A stretch of 64,000 bases of DNA from contig NZ_QFFY01000001.1 of the NCBI RefSeq assembly GCF_003131205.1, positions 1 through 64,000 on the forward strand. Direction: 5' to 3'. A program made the translations under genes and the position numbers. Every line of letters starts with the position of its first letter. Within the stretch, counting starts at the first letter, position 1. Positions 16,432 through 26,605 of this stretch are shown here, piece after piece. The notes under the pieces were generated by a model, which searched no databases, was not told the DNA's origin, and saw only the letters and a list, made by a program, of their open reading frames with translations. This DNA is from Occallatibacter savannae (lineage in GTDB: Bacteria > Acidobacteriota > Terriglobia > Terriglobales > Acidobacteriaceae).

Positions 16432-16790
16432 GCGCGGTGTCCGGCTGCAGAGATATTTCGCCGCGATGCGCAGTTGGCATGAAGTGCACATTCAATGAGG
16501 TTTGCATGGAAGCGGGGTTGAGATTCGGCGGGCCTATCCGTCGAAGAGAGTGGAAACGGAGGCGGGTTCCATGTTAGCTTGCAAATCTTACAGCCATGTA
16601 TAAGGAGGCAGGACCGCCGGGACGCGCAGAAATGTTCCGAGATGGCGACCATGCCGCCGAACTGCATTTGAAAGAACAACGGAAAGAAGAAGGCAACAGA
16701 AGGTGCTCCGCCTGAGTCAAATGGCCAACCTCGCGTATCGAATGGGACGAGCGGCCAGGCAGGATAGGGTACAGTAATACGGAATCAAGG
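16432..16790. other. Intergenic region upstream of topA
   Basis: No gene is supported in these 359 bases; short frames on either strand show no domain or codon bias. The last 35 bases contain TACAGT (a possible -10) and AAGG just ahead of the topA start codon. I see nothing else. Confidence 0.5.
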
Positions 16791-19460
16791 ATGGCAATGA
16801 GCAGATCATTAGTGATCGTGGAATCGCCCGCGAAGGCGAAGACGATCGAGAAATATTTGGGCAAGGGCTTCGAGGTCCGCGCGTCGATTGGGCACATTAT
16901 GGATTTGCCCAAGAACGATATTGGCGTGGAGCTGAAGAAGCGCACGTTTGTACCCGAGCTGATTGTGTCGCCGGGGAAAGAAAAAGTTGTCGATCAGTTG
17001 AAGAAGGCTGCAGAGAAGGCGGATGAGATCTACCTCGCGCCTGACCCGGATCGTGAAGGCGAGGCGATTGCTGCGCATCTGGCGATTCAGCTGGGGACGA
17101 ATGCTGCACAGCGGAAGAAAATCCGCCGCGTTACGTTCAACGAGATCACGAAGAAGGCAGTGCAGGATGCGTTCCAGCATGCACGGGATGTAGATCAAAA
17201 TCTCGTGGACGCGCAGCAGACTCGGCGTGTTCTGGACCGGCTGGTGGGATATCAGATTTCTCCGCTGCTTTGGGACAAGGTGCGGCGCGGGCTCTCGGCG
17301 GGCCGCGTGCAGACGGTTGCGGTGCGGTTGATTGTGGAACGCGAGCGGGAGATTGCTGCGTTCAAGCCGGTGGAGTACTGGACCCTCGAGGCACAGCTCC
17401 ATCCGGAGAAGCGGAACAGCGACAGCTTCAAGGCGAAGTTCGTTGGGATCGAAGGCGAAGCTGCAAAGGTGCCAAACGGACAGGATAAGGACGGCAAGGA
17501 CCAGTTCATCTCGAATGCGCTGCCGGACAAGGCGCAGATGGATGCGGTGCTGAAGGCGCTGGAGAAGGCGTCGTGGACAGTCGCCGAAGTGAAGTACCGC
17601 GAGCAGCAGCGGCGGCCGCTTGCTCCTTTTATTACGAGCCAGCTGCAGCGCGATGCGGCGAGCAAGCTGGGGTTCAACGTGCGGCGCACGATGGGCGTGG
17701 CGCAGAGACTGTATGAGGGCATCGACCTCGGATCAGAGGGGACGACGGGCCTGATTACGTATATGCGAACCGATTCGCCGCGTGTTTCTCCGGATGCGGT
17801 GGAGGGCGCGCGTGCATGGATTGGTAAGGAACTTGGCAAGCAGTATCTGCCGGCTTCTCCGAATACGTTCAAGGGCAAGAAGGATGCGCAGGATGCGCAC
17901 GAAGCGATCAGGCCGACTGATGCTGCGAGGACGCCGGAGTCGGTTGCGAAGTTCCTCAGCGACGAACAGCTGAAGCTGTACACGCTGATCTGGAAGCGGT
18001 TTATTGCGTCTCAGATGGTGCCGGCGGTTTACGACATCACGACGGCGAAGGTGGAAGCGAAGTCGGCGATCGATAAAAAGACGTACGACTTCCGCGTGAC
18101 AGGATCGGTGCTGCGCTTCGACGGCTTCCTGAAGATCTACGAGATGTCGGAAGAGAAAAAGGCGGACGACGACGAGAATTCGCTCGCGAACCGGCTGCCG
18201 AAGCTCGACGACGGGCAGGCTCTGGAACTGGAGCAGCTGCTGCCAGAAGATCACTTCACGGAGCCGCCGCCGCGGTACAACGAAGCTTCGCTGGTGAAGG
18301 AGCTGGAAGAGCGGGGAATCGGGCGGCCTTCAACGTATGCGTCGATCATCAACACGATTCAGGATCGCGAGTACGTGGTGAAACATGGCGGATCGCGCGG
18401 CCGGTTCTATCCCACGGAGATCGGGATGGTGGTTTGCGATCTGCTGGTGGAGAGCTTTCCGTACATCTTCGATACTAAGTACACGGCGCGCCTGGAAGAA
18501 GAGCTGGACGATATCGAAGAGGGCAAGGAGAAGTGGACCGACCTGCTGAACGGGTTCTACGACCACTTTGAAGACGAGCTGAAGGATGCGGACAAGACCA
18601 TGCGCAACATCAAGCGCATGGAGCATGTGACAGACGAGAAGTGCGAAGTGTGCGGATCGCCTCTGATTTTGAAGTGGGGCAAGTTCGGCAGCTTCTTCGC
18701 GTGTTCGGCGTACAACAAGAAGGATCCGACGAGCTGCACGTTTACGAAGGAGAACATCGCGGCGAAGCCGGATATGAATACTCCGGAGGCGCAGGAAGCT
18801 GGCGATACCGAGGAGTACTGCGAGAACTGCGGGCGCGTGATGGTGCTGCGGCGCGGACCGTTCGGGCCATTCATGAGCTGCCCTGGGTACAGCGAGGATC
18901 CGCCGTGCAAGACGATTCGCAAGCTGAGCCAGAAGCAGCAGCAGAAGCCGCCTGAGCCGACGGGCGAGGCGTGTCCCGAATGCGGCAAGCCGCTGGTGCT
19001 GCGCCAGGGCGCGTATGGCGAGTTTGTCTCGTGCTCGGGATATCCGAAGTGCAAATACGTGAAGCAGAACCTGATCGAAGGCATGAAGTGCCCGAAGTGC
19101 GGCGTGGGCGACATTGCGGAACGCAAGGCGCGGCGCGGCAACATCTTCTGGGGATGCACAAATTATCCGAAGTGCGATTTCACGTCGAACAACAAGCCGG
19201 TTCCGCAGAAGTGTCCTGAGTGCGGCAGCCCGTACCTGGTGGAGAAGACGCTGAAGAGCGGGATCTATCTGGAGTGCCCGAACAAGAAGAAGGGCGCCGA
19301 AGAAGAGAAGCCGAAAAAGAAGGGCAAGAAGGCTGCCCAGCCCGAGCCGGGTGCTGAGATTGTGTGCACGTACTCGAAGCGGATCGGGGATGCTCCGCCA
19401 CCTCCGACGGCGGAGACGCATGGGCCGGTGGTGGAGAAGAAGGAACTGCAGCCGGCGTAA
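16791..19460 (+). CDS. topA: DNA topoisomerase I
   Basis: An 889-residue type IA topoisomerase that relaxes negative supercoils. The Toprim domain starts at SLVIVESPAKAKTIEKYLGK, with the acidic DPDREGEAIAAHL motif. The active-site Tyr324 lies in TYMRTDSPRVS. The C-terminus carries five zinc-ribbon modules beginning CEVCG, CENCG, CPECG, CPKCG and CPECG, followed by a Lys-rich tail. Domain order and length are typical. ATG 16791 or the second ATG 16797 could start translation; AAGG favours the second slightly. Confidence 0.97.
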   Translation: MAMSRSLVIVESPAKAKTIEKYLGKGFEVRASIGHIMDLPKNDIGVELKKRTFVPELIVSPGKEKVVDQLKKAAEKADEIYLAPDPDREGEAIAAHLAIQLGTNAAQRKKIRRVTFNEITKKAVQDAFQHARDVDQNLVDAQQTRRVLDRLVGYQISPLLWDKVRRGLSAGRVQTVAVRLIVEREREIAAFKPVEYWTLEAQLHPEKRNSDSFKAKFVGIEGEAAKVPNGQDKDGKDQFISNALPDKAQMDAVLKALEKASWTVAEVKYREQQRRPLAPFITSQLQRDAASKLGFNVRRTMGVAQRLYEGIDLGSEGTTGLITYMRTDSPRVSPDAVEGARAWIGKELGKQYLPASPNTFKGKKDAQDAHEAIRPTDAARTPESVAKFLSDEQLKLYTLIWKRFIASQMVPAVYDITTAKVEAKSAIDKKTYDFRVTGSVLRFDGFLKIYEMSEEKKADDDENSLANRLPKLDDGQALELEQLLPEDHFTEPPPRYNEASLVKELEERGIGRPSTYASIINTIQDREYVVKHGGSRGRFYPTEIGMVVCDLLVESFPYIFDTKYTARLEEELDDIEEGKEKWTDLLNGFYDHFEDELKDADKTMRNIKRMEHVTDEKCEVCGSPLILKWGKFGSFFACSAYNKKDPTSCTFTKENIAAKPDMNTPEAQEAGDTEEYCENCGRVMVLRRGPFGPFMSCPGYSEDPPCKTIRKLSQKQQQKPPEPTGEACPECGKPLVLRQGAYGEFVSCSGYPKCKYVKQNLIEGMKCPKCGVGDIAERKARRGNIFWGCTNYPKCDFTSNNKPVPQKCPECGSPYLVEKTLKSGIYLECPNKKKGAEEEKPKKKGKKAAQPEPGAEIVCTYSKRIGDAPPPPTAETHGPVVEKKELQPA

Positions 19461-19581
19461 GGGCGAGAGCTCTGCGGGTTTGAAAAGCGGGACCCAGATG
19501 GTTCCGCTTTTCTATTTGGAACGACGCTGCACAGCAAGCTACAGGCGAATCCGTTAGTATGGGCATTCGGAGAAATGCTCA

Positions 19582-20043
19582 ATGGAACGGATGCTTGCGA
19601 CGCCGGCGGATGCTGAAATCATTCTGAAGCTATACGAGTTGCGCACAGAGGCCGTGCTGCGGCAGGCGCGTGCGTGGATGACGGGGGAGTTCTGGCCAAA
19701 TACCGCCGAGGAGTTTTTTGCCGTGGCGCAGAACCCAAGAGATCCGCATAACGCGTACTTCCGGCAGGTGACGACCTACTGGGAGATGGCCGCTGCGATG
19801 GTGCTGCATGGTGCGGTGTCGGTGGAGCTGTTTGTGGACTGCAATGGCGAGGGGTTCTTTCTGCTGGCCAAGTTCGCGCACATCCTCGAAGCGATTCGCG
19901 AGAAGATGCCGACGTTTTTGAACAAGACATCGGAGCTGGTGAACCGGTTTCCGGCGGCGGCCGCGCGGTACGAGGTGACTTTGAAGAACGTTGCTGCGCG
20001 CCGGCAGGCGACGCAGCAGTCGCAACAGTGGAGCGTGAAGTAG
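19582..20043 (+). CDS. Hypothetical helical protein
   Basis: A 153-residue soluble, mostly helical protein without signal peptide or known motifs that I can name. GGAG lies about 9 bases before the ATG. Aromatic-rich stretches (ARAWMTGEFWPNTAEEFF) and a hydrophobic middle (WEMAAAMVLHGAVSVELF) suggest a compact four-helix fold. The C-terminal tail is Gln-rich. The codon pattern is gene-like and the frame is conserved over its whole length between topA and the next small gene, with no competitor. Confidence 0.7.
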   Translation: MERMLATPADAEIILKLYELRTEAVLRQARAWMTGEFWPNTAEEFFAVAQNPRDPHNAYFRQVTTYWEMAAAMVLHGAVSVELFVDCNGEGFFLLAKFAHILEAIREKMPTFLNKTSELVNRFPAAAARYEVTLKNVAARRQATQQSQQWSVK

Positions 20044-20147
20044 TTGATGGGCTGAAATTCGTGGTTCCGGAAGGCTTGCCGGGTGGCGGGCTCAGGGAGC
20101 ATGATGGAGGACGTTCGACAACTCTGACTTCCCCGGAGGACTACACA

Positions 20148-20471
20148 GTGAAGCGTATTGCAGCAGCAGCTCTTGCGGTTTTGACTTTTTCGGCAGTGGC
20201 GGCGAGCGCGGCCGACTCGAAGGCGATGAACGGATGGATCTCTGATTCGATGTGCGGCGCCAAGCATGCCGGCAGCGGTTCGGAGTGCGTAAAGAAGTGC
20301 GTTCAGGGCGGCATGACGCCGGTCTTCGTGGATGAGGGCAAAAAGCAGGTTTGGACGATCGACAACCCCGATTCGGTGAAGAAGTACTATGGCGACCACG
20401 TAGCCGTGAAGGCTACGGCCGACGCCAGTAAGAAGTCAGTGCACATTGATTCCATCGAGGCGGCAAAGTAG
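20148..20471 (+). CDS. Small exported protein with SDSMCGAKH motif
   Basis: A 107-residue exported protein. The start is GTG 20148 with GGAGGA 7 bases upstream, giving a clean signal peptide (residues 4-19, cleavage after SAA). The upstream in-frame extension to 20028 overlaps the preceding gene and is rejected. The mature part begins GWISDSMCGAKHAG, then ECVKKCVQGG and VWTIDNPDSVKKYYGDHV. I know this CGAKH plus ECVKKC arrangement from uncharacterised periplasmic proteins in Acidobacteria and relatives; the three Cys could bind metal or form a disulfide. Role unknown. Confidence 0.85.
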   Translation: MKRIAAAALAVLTFSAVAASAADSKAMNGWISDSMCGAKHAGSGSECVKKCVQGGMTPVFVDEGKKQVWTIDNPDSVKKYYGDHVAVKATADASKKSVHIDSIEAAK

Positions 20472-20490
20472 CAGATCTGCGGTGGCAAGG

Positions 20491-20519
20491 AAAGCCCGGC
20501 CCAAGCGGCTGGGCTTTTC
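20491..20519 (+). terminator. Rho-independent terminator
   Basis: Stem AAGCCCGGCC/GGCTGGGCTT with a short loop, followed by TTTCT, 20 bases after the preceding stop codon. Confidence 0.8.
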
Positions 20520-20706
20520 TGTTGAAAAGCGGCCTATCTGGCTGATGCGCAATCAATTAAGATTTGATTGAAGCTCGTTCGAGGGTGCAATACGGCTGCG
20601 GCGCGGAATCCATTGCTCTCGCAAGCGCGTCCAATGTCTGTTACTGTTCTGAAGATTCCGGTTGCCGCGTCCCACAACTGCGGCGAGCGGCGGTGCGAAA
20701 GAGAAG

Positions 20707-20991
20707 ATGGCAAAAGCGATTTGGAACGGCAAGGTTATCGCCGAGAGCGATACGACTGAGATTGTTGAGGGGAACGTGTATTTCCCGGAGAGCAGTTTGA
20801 AGCGGGAGTACTTCCGGTCGAGCAGCACGACGTCGACTTGCCCGTGGAAAGGGCAGGCGAAGTACATGAGCCTGTACATCGACGGGCAGGACAATCCGGA
20901 TGCGGCCTGGTACTACCCCGACCCAAAGCCTGCAGCCCGTAAGATCAAGGGATACGTGGCTTTCTGGCGCGGAGTTGAAGTAGAAAAGTAG
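20707..20991 (+). CDS. DUF427 domain protein
   Basis: A 94-residue DUF427 protein, a small beta-fold family with no established biochemistry. Hallmarks are the N-terminal MAKAIWNGKVIAESDTTEIVEG and GNVYFPESSL, CPWKGQAKYMSLYIDG and AAWYYPDPKPAA. The start is ATG 20707 (a purine-rich GAAAGAGAAG precedes it); the upstream ATG at 20662 adds 15 unrelated residues. The length matches the family. Confidence 0.92.
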   Translation: MAKAIWNGKVIAESDTTEIVEGNVYFPESSLKREYFRSSSTTSTCPWKGQAKYMSLYIDGQDNPDAAWYYPDPKPAARKIKGYVAFWRGVEVEK

Positions 20992-21019
20992 GAATTGAGC
21001 CTTCAGCTCAGGAGCCTGG

Positions 21020-21484
21020 ATGCACGTTCGATCTGCGCTGGCGGCGCTCGTCCTGACGCTCGCGGCCCTCGGTTGTGAACACAAGCCGGTCCAAGCGGGG
21101 ACTGCACGAACAGCCCCGGTTCTGCGGGGCGATGCGGCGCATCCCGACTCGAGAAAAGGGTGGGTGGATACCCGGCTCTACTTCGGGCTTGGTCCTGCGG
21201 ATCAGCCAGGCAAGGGCGTGAGCGAGATGGAGTGGCGGGCATTCCTGGACCGGGAGGTGACACCGCGCTTTCCGGACGGACTGAGCGTGCTGGATGTCTA
21301 CGGGCAGTGGCAGGGCAAGAACGAGAAAGCGCCTGAGCGACTCAGGACCAAGTGCCTGGTTATCGAGTATCCCAATACGGCTGAGAACCGGGCGAAGGTG
21401 GATGCGATTCGCGTGGCGTGGAAAGCGAAGACGGGCGACCAGTCGGTGATGCGGGTGACGGAACCGGCGGACGTATCGTTCTGA
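21020..21484 (+). CDS. DUF3574 lipoprotein
   Basis: A 154-residue lipoprotein: signal peptide with lipobox LAALGC (Cys19). The mature part matches DUF3574: DTRLYFGLG, then FLDREVTPRFPDGLSVLDVYGQW, and VIEYPN near the C-terminus. These are small alpha/beta proteins of unknown role. The gene follows the DUF427 gene by 28 bases on the same strand. Confidence 0.9.
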   Translation: MHVRSALAALVLTLAALGCEHKPVQAGTARTAPVLRGDAAHPDSRKGWVDTRLYFGLGPADQPGKGVSEMEWRAFLDREVTPRFPDGLSVLDVYGQWQGKNEKAPERLRTKCLVIEYPNTAENRAKVDAIRVAWKAKTGDQSVMRVTEPADVSF

Positions 21485-21528
21485 CAGCCATCTGCAAATC
21501 CGGCTTATCCTAGTGCCCGCTGAATCGA

Positions 21529-23573
21529 TCAGGGTGCGGGCGGCGTCACAAATTCATCCTTAAGCCACTGCTGAAAGGCGTCAGTGTTCTGCGGCCGGCC
21601 GAGGAAGTTTCTCACAAGAGTATTCGCAGACACGGACCCTCCCGGCTCCAACACCTGGCGGCGATAGCGCATGGGGGTATCTCCCAACATGGGATTTCTC
21701 TGGTTGAACTGTTGGAAGAAATCTTCAGCGATTACTTTGTCCCACATGTACGTGTAATACGAAGAGGCGTAGCCAGCCAGGTGGTTGAAGCCCGCGTAGA
21801 AGTAGGCTTGTTGCGGGATGGTTGCGAAGGGGGTGTACCGATGCACATCCCCGAGGACCAAACTTTCGAGATCGATATTCTCCGGTTTGCTTCTATAGAT
21901 GTCGTACGAGATTGCGGACAGGGCATTTTGGAAGCTCACGCTCACACCCCGCCCAAATGCCGAGGCACGATTCATACGTGTGACCAGGTCCGCAGGGACG
22001 GGATCGCCAGTTTTATAGTGATGAGCAAATGAGGACAATACTTCCGGGCTGTGCATCCATTCTTCGAGCATCTGTGACGGGGTCTCGATGAAGTCAGCTT
22101 CCATGGTGATTCCGCTGATTCCAGCCCATTGCTGGTTACCGCCGAGAATGTGGTGCATGAGGTGCCCGAACTCGTGGAAGAACGTTACTACATCATCGTA
22201 GTCCATGAGCCCGGGATCACTGGCAGTGGGTTGAGGGAAGTTACAGACCAACGCCGCCTCGGGCAGCTGCTTTCCCACTATTCCGTCGAGCAGAGGCGAC
22301 ATCTGGTCATGGCTGTATTTTCCGGGTCTAGGGTGCATATCAAGATAGAATCTGCCGATAGGTTTGCCATTCTCGACCACGTCCCAGGTCTCAACGGAGG
22401 GGGCCCAGGCGGGGGATCCGAGTTCCTGTTGGAAGCTCACGTGGAAGAGCCTCGCGGCGGTGTCCAGGATTCCTTGCTTAACCTGATTGAAGGGAAGATA
22501 CGGCCGGATTTCCGACGAGTCGAATTTGTACTGCGACCGACTGATCTGCTCACCGAGGTACCACCAGTTGTAGAAAGGTACTTCATTCGATGAAGGATCC
22601 ACCTTGCGCTCTTCAGCCAGGAGCGCGGAGTATTCACGTTGAGCGACCGGGCGGGCAGCAGCATCGAAATCCTGAATGAACTTCCCTACGTTGCCACCGG
22701 TCATGATCATCTTGTCTGCCGCGGCATAATCCGCCCAAGAGCCGAAACCCGTCAGGTTTGCTATCTGGAAGCGGAGGCGCATCATGTCCAATAGGACATC
22801 TCGATTCTTTGGATATGCTCTTGATACGAATGCCTCGAACATCCGGCGACGCAATTTATCGCTTTTCGAGAACTGAAGGACCGGGAACACATCTGGATAG
22901 TCGGTGGTGATATGGATGGTTCCATCAGCGCCGGGCGCATGCCGATCGATGTAGTCCTTTGGAAGCCCGTCGAGCTCGGAGGCATTCTGAACGTCAATTG
23001 TGATGCGGCCATCGGAGATGTTGCGATCGAATACGGACTGATCTTCGGTGAGCTTCGTCTGTAGCGTGCGGATGCGCTTGCGAGTATTTTCATCTTTATC
23101 AACACCCGCAAGTCGAAACTCGAGGAGCTGGCGCTGGATATAGTAACGGGTGCCTGGTTCAGCTTCAGGCAAGGGAAGGGTCGAGAGCGCTTGATACACA
23201 CCTTCGGATTGAGCGCGATAGATGTTTGTACATCAGCGATTCGCGTGGTCATAGCTGTAGCGCGATCGCGAAACGCCGCATCGGGGTGCGTTTGCTGAAC
23301 GAGGGTCGAGAAGTTCACTGCGATATCTAAATGCCGGGTTGCTTCGTCAAACGGAGCCAAGGTGTTCTGGATCGTACGTGGTCCTACCACGGATACCATC
23401 TCGCTGATGGCTTGTTGAGCAGCAGCGATGTGTTCGGCTTCGATCTTTTCAAAAGCAGGGATATCAGGATGGGAGCTCCAAATCGGCGGCTGGAGTTTGA
23501 GATCTTGTCCATGCGAAGCGAAAGCTAGGAGGAACGTGAGGACAAAGCATAGGGGAAGGCGAGAACCCGGCAT
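21529..23573 (-). pseudogene. M3-family zinc metallopeptidase, frameshifted
   Basis: Reads as one gene of about 680 codons broken by a frameshift at about 23200-23207. The 5' part (from ATG 23573) gives a signal peptide and the M3 N-terminal helices up to SIALNP; the rest continues in the next frame as GVYQALSTLPLPE through the thimet-oligopeptidase fold, with the zinc motif HEFGH, further ligand Glu in ETPSQMLEEW, and the C-terminal YTYMW and MRYRRQVLEPGGS blocks. Restoring one G at CCG-AAGG would rejoin the frames as NPEGVYQAL. All catalytic residues survive. Reinitiation at GTG 23199, a recent mutation or an assembly error are all possible. Confidence 0.85.
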
Positions 23574-23644
23574 CAGAGCCTCCAGGGAATGTCAAAGATA
23601 CGGTTGGGAATGTGATGAAATGCTAATGCCAACTTCGACTATTC

Positions 23645-25177
23645 TCAATCTGCAATTTGGGCCGGAGATGCAGATGGGCGAACTCTCGGGTCTTCTTGAG
23701 TCCGATTCTTCTCGGCGACGCGGAGGCCATCCAAGGCGTTTTTGCGGTTGGGGGAGTTCAGGAGAGATTGCTTGAATTCTGCGGCGGCTTCGGCGGGGCG
23801 GTGCTGCTGAAGGAGGAGTTCGCCGAGCTGCTCGCGGGCGGGGACGATGGGACCGGGAGTGACGGGCAGCTTCTCGAGTGCGTCTTCCTGGTCGGCGGCG
23901 GCACGCAACTGGGATTCGGCTTGCCTGGAATCGCCGGCATCCTGTTCGGACCAGGCGAGGACTTCTTTGTGCAGAACGCTGGTCTGGGCAGCCCAGTAGT
24001 CGTTGCCGGCCTGATGGAGCTGATTTTCGTAGTTGGTGAGTGCGGAGAGTTCGGCGGCGGTGTCTGATGGCCGGCCGCCGCGTACGAGGCCGAGGGCTCG
24101 AGCCCATACGGCGATGGCGGCGATCTGTGGCGGCGATTTCGGGTCGCGGTTGATGGCAGCGGCTTCGGCCCATTGATGGCGCTCGACGGCGTAACGGACC
24201 GGCATGGCTGTGGCAGCGTAGCCGATTTTGAAATCGGCCATGCCCAGGCTTTCCATTTTCTTGAGTCGATCGATGACGTGCTGCGCGTTTTCGTCCTGTC
24301 CGAGCTGGAGGTAGGCGTAGACGAGGTAGTCCATGGCATGGAGCTCTTCGCCAATGTCGTGCTGTTCGCGTGCGGCTTGAGCGGCGGCGAGGTTGGAATT
24401 GATGGAGTCATGCCACAGGCCGAGGCGGGTGAAGATGTGCGAGGGCATGTGCAAAGCGTGAGGCGCTGAGGGAGCGACCCCGGCGTATTTGCGTGCTGCA
24501 GCGAGACCGCGCGGTGCGAGTTCTGAACTGTCGGAGGCATGGATGATGTAGTGCGTGATGCCAGGGTGGTCAGGGTAGGTGAGGTCGAGCGGCTCGAGGA
24601 TGGAGAGGGCCTGCTTCTGACGTGCGTGTGTTTTGTCTGTGGGCGGAGCGTTCGAGAGCAGCGCGAGAGCGAAGAAGACCTGGGCTTCGACGTCGGTTGG
24701 GTTCTGTTGGGCCAGGTTGCGCATGGCTTGTTCGTAATTCTGATTGCGGGAGGAGAACGGGCTGGAGCCGGCGTTCTGAACCACGAGCGAGTAGGCGTGA
24801 ATGTAGGCCTTCTCACGCGGGTCGGAGGTTCCGATGCTCTGGGCGGTTTCAATCTCGTGCGTTGCGGCGGGCACGGAGCTTGCGGGGAGCATATCCCAGA
24901 GCGGGTGGAACCACGTCATCGCAATGCCCCAGTGTGCCATGGCGCAGTGCGGGTCTTGCGCGGCGACTTTCTGGAAAGCGGTGTTTGCGGGAGCGTAGGC
25001 GAAGGAGTGGAGGAGCGCGATGGCGCGATTGAATTCGGGCTGTGTTGCGGGAGCGCAGGAGATGGGGAAGGAGACTTTGCCGAGCTTCTCGGGGATGCCG
25101 TGGTCGTGGGTCTCCTGCGCTGCGATTGGGAGGGCGGGGAGAGCGAGAAGCAACGCAAGATTGCAGAGACGGGACAC
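23645..25177 (-). CDS. Exported TPR-repeat protein
   Basis: A 510-residue exported protein. GTG 25177 with GGAGG upstream begins a signal peptide (residues 3-20). The rest is alpha-helical with TPR-like hairpins: FNRAIALLHSFAYAPANTAF, CAMAHWGIAMTWFHP, VEAQVFFALALLSNAP, then ITHYIIHASD, HALHMPSHIFTRLGLW and C-terminal EQLGELLLQQHRPAEAA. The His-rich ITHYIIH and HMPSHIF segments recur in this acidobacterial TPR family but have no assigned chemistry. A short low-complexity tail ends the protein. Confidence 0.85.
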   Translation of the reverse strand: MSRLCNLALLLALPALPIAAQETHDHGIPEKLGKVSFPISCAPATQPEFNRAIALLHSFAYAPANTAFQKVAAQDPHCAMAHWGIAMTWFHPLWDMLPASSVPAATHEIETAQSIGTSDPREKAYIHAYSLVVQNAGSSPFSSRNQNYEQAMRNLAQQNPTDVEAQVFFALALLSNAPPTDKTHARQKQALSILEPLDLTYPDHPGITHYIIHASDSSELAPRGLAAARKYAGVAPSAPHALHMPSHIFTRLGLWHDSINSNLAAAQAAREQHDIGEELHAMDYLVYAYLQLGQDENAQHVIDRLKKMESLGMADFKIGYAATAMPVRYAVERHQWAEAAAINRDPKSPPQIAAIAVWARALGLVRGGRPSDTAAELSALTNYENQLHQAGNDYWAAQTSVLHKEVLAWSEQDAGDSRQAESQLRAAADQEDALEKLPVTPGPIVPAREQLGELLLQQHRPAEAAAEFKQSLLNSPNRKNALDGLRVAEKNRTQEDPRVRPSASPAQIAD

Positions 25178-25246
25178 GGGGAACCTCCGGGAGACGATAG
25201 AGAAGTTTTAGCAGAGTCCTGTGAGGCTGGACTTGGTTTGTCATCG

Positions 25247-25305
25247 ACCGGTGTTCTCGCTTCCCATGTCTCCACAAGCGGGAGACATGGGGCACCCGGC
25301 CGGTG
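25247..25305. repeat. Palindromic repeat family B, copy 1
   Basis: Core cttcccatgtctcc, loop, ggagacatggggcaccc, ending at the stop codon of the methyltransferase gene. Family B consensus is ttcccaggtcncc, loop, ggagacctggggcaccc. Confidence 0.85.
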
Positions 25306-26166
25306 TCAGGAAAGAGGAGTGAAGACGGTGATCTGATCGGTCGTCGGGGGCGAGGAAGGGCGAAGCCAGGGTTGCTCGGTCAGGGTGGAAGTGCAGGGGC
25401 CGAAGGTGCAGATGCGGATGGGACGGAGCCCGGCCTGCGTGCGCAAAGAGTTGAGGACGGATGCGAGCGTGGCGCCGGTGAACGGCGTGTAGAGGTAGAA
25501 GACGGTGCCGGCGGAGAGATCGGCTTCGCGTGCGTCCTGGGCTCGGAAGGTGATGTTGCGCAGGCTCAGTGCGGCTGCGCACTGCTCTGCGCTGGCGATC
25601 AAGGCGGGATCGAGTTCGATGCCGATGGAGGTTGCGCCGGTGCAGATGGAGACGAGGAGCGGGACGTGACCCAAACCGGAGCCGAGATCGATGAGGGTGT
25701 CGGCCTCGGTGATGGCAGCCGCGGAGATCAGGCGGAAGATGTGGCGGGCGGGAGTGGGTTGGTAGAAGACGGAGTCAGGGCTGAGTGTGCGAGGCTCTTC
25801 GGGTGGTGGTTCGAAACGCAGAACACCGGAGACGAGATCGTCGAGGTGATCGAAGTCGAGGCCAGTCGCTGATGAGGACTGATTGTGAATGCAGGCGCGG
25901 AACTCGGCGGGGCAGATGCCGGATCGGATCTGGCTTCGAAGGTCTGCGAAGAGCTGGGAGTCGATCTTCTCGAGTGCGAGTTGCAGCGCTCGCGCGCGCC
26001 GGCTGAGAGCGCGGGTGTATTCAGACTCACTGACTTTGTCACCGAAGAGGCGTTCGAGTTCCTCTTCAACTGCGAAGCGTCGAGCGAACTGGCTTGGATC
26101 GAGCAACGCGTGGTCCGACTCAAAGTTCGAGAGTGTGGCTTCGAGTTGCTCGGAGCGCGCGGGCAT
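25306..26166 (-). CDS. Class I SAM-dependent methyltransferase
   Basis: A 286-residue protein with a helical N-terminal part and a Rossmann methyltransferase domain from about residue 150. Motif I is LIDLGSGLGHVPLL, with the acidic post-I residue in GIELDPALI and motif-II-like FRAQDARE. A late FYLYTPFTGATL resembles DOT1/PrmA-like proteins. I use ATG 26166; the ATG at 26223 would overlap the next gene. Substrate unknown. The VOC gene ends 10 bases upstream, so the two may be co-transcribed. Confidence 0.8.
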   Translation of the reverse strand: MPARSEQLEATLSNFESDHALLDPSQFARRFAVEEELERLFGDKVSESEYTRALSRRARALQLALEKIDSQLFADLRSQIRSGICPAEFRACIHNQSSSATGLDFDHLDDLVSGVLRFEPPPEEPRTLSPDSVFYQPTPARHIFRLISAAAITEADTLIDLGSGLGHVPLLVSICTGATSIGIELDPALIASAEQCAAALSLRNITFRAQDAREADLSAGTVFYLYTPFTGATLASVLNSLRTQAGLRPIRICTFGPCTSTLTEQPWLRPSSPPTTDQITVFTPLS

Positions 26167-26176
26167 CGCGAGAAGT

Positions 26177-26578
26177 TTACAGCGGCTTGCCGATCTCCCA
26201 GTGGTGGCCGAAGGGATCGACAACGCGGCCTATGCGCCAGCCGTACTCTTCGTCGCGGATGGGACAGATGGAGGAGGCTCCGGCAGCGATGGCGCGATCG
26301 AAGGCGGCGTGCGGGTCATCGGTGATCATGACCATGCGTGTGGTGGAGCCGCCGAGGGTTTCAGGGCTGAAATTCTGGTGGGGAGCGGATTCGTCTGCGA
26401 GCCAGAAGCTGCCATTACCGATGGAGAGATGGGCGACGACGCTGCCGTCGGGTGCGTCCATGCGGGAGAGGATGGCGGCTCCGAAGGCGCGGGTGTAGAA
26501 GTCGATGGCTTCGGCGCCGCGGCGGACGTTGATGAGGGTGGTCAGCGTGGTTGAGGGACTTGTTTCGGGTGACGTCAT
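26177..26578 (-). CDS. VOC-superfamily (PhnB-like) protein
   Basis: A 133-residue glyoxalase/bleomycin-resistance-fold protein. PhnB-like features: AEAIDFYTRAFGA, VAHLSIGNGSFWLAD, FDRAIAAGAS, YGWRIGRVVDPFGHHWEI. Such proteins are dimers of paired beta-alpha-beta3 units that bind metal or small ligands. ATG 26578 has GGAG 8 bases upstream and is preferred to the ATG 9 bases before. Substrate unknown. Confidence 0.88.
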   Translation of the reverse strand: MTSPETSPSTTLTTLINVRRGAEAIDFYTRAFGAAILSRMDAPDGSVVAHLSIGNGSFWLADESAPHQNFSPETLGGSTTRMVMITDDPHAAFDRAIAAGASSICPIRDEEYGWRIGRVVDPFGHHWEIGKPL

Positions 26579-26605
26579 AGGGAACACTCCGTGTAGGGTC
26601 TAGCC

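Noticed and set aside
18330..19421. 363-residue minus-strand ORF
   Set aside because: Antisense to topA zinc-ribbon region; Arg-rich artefact.
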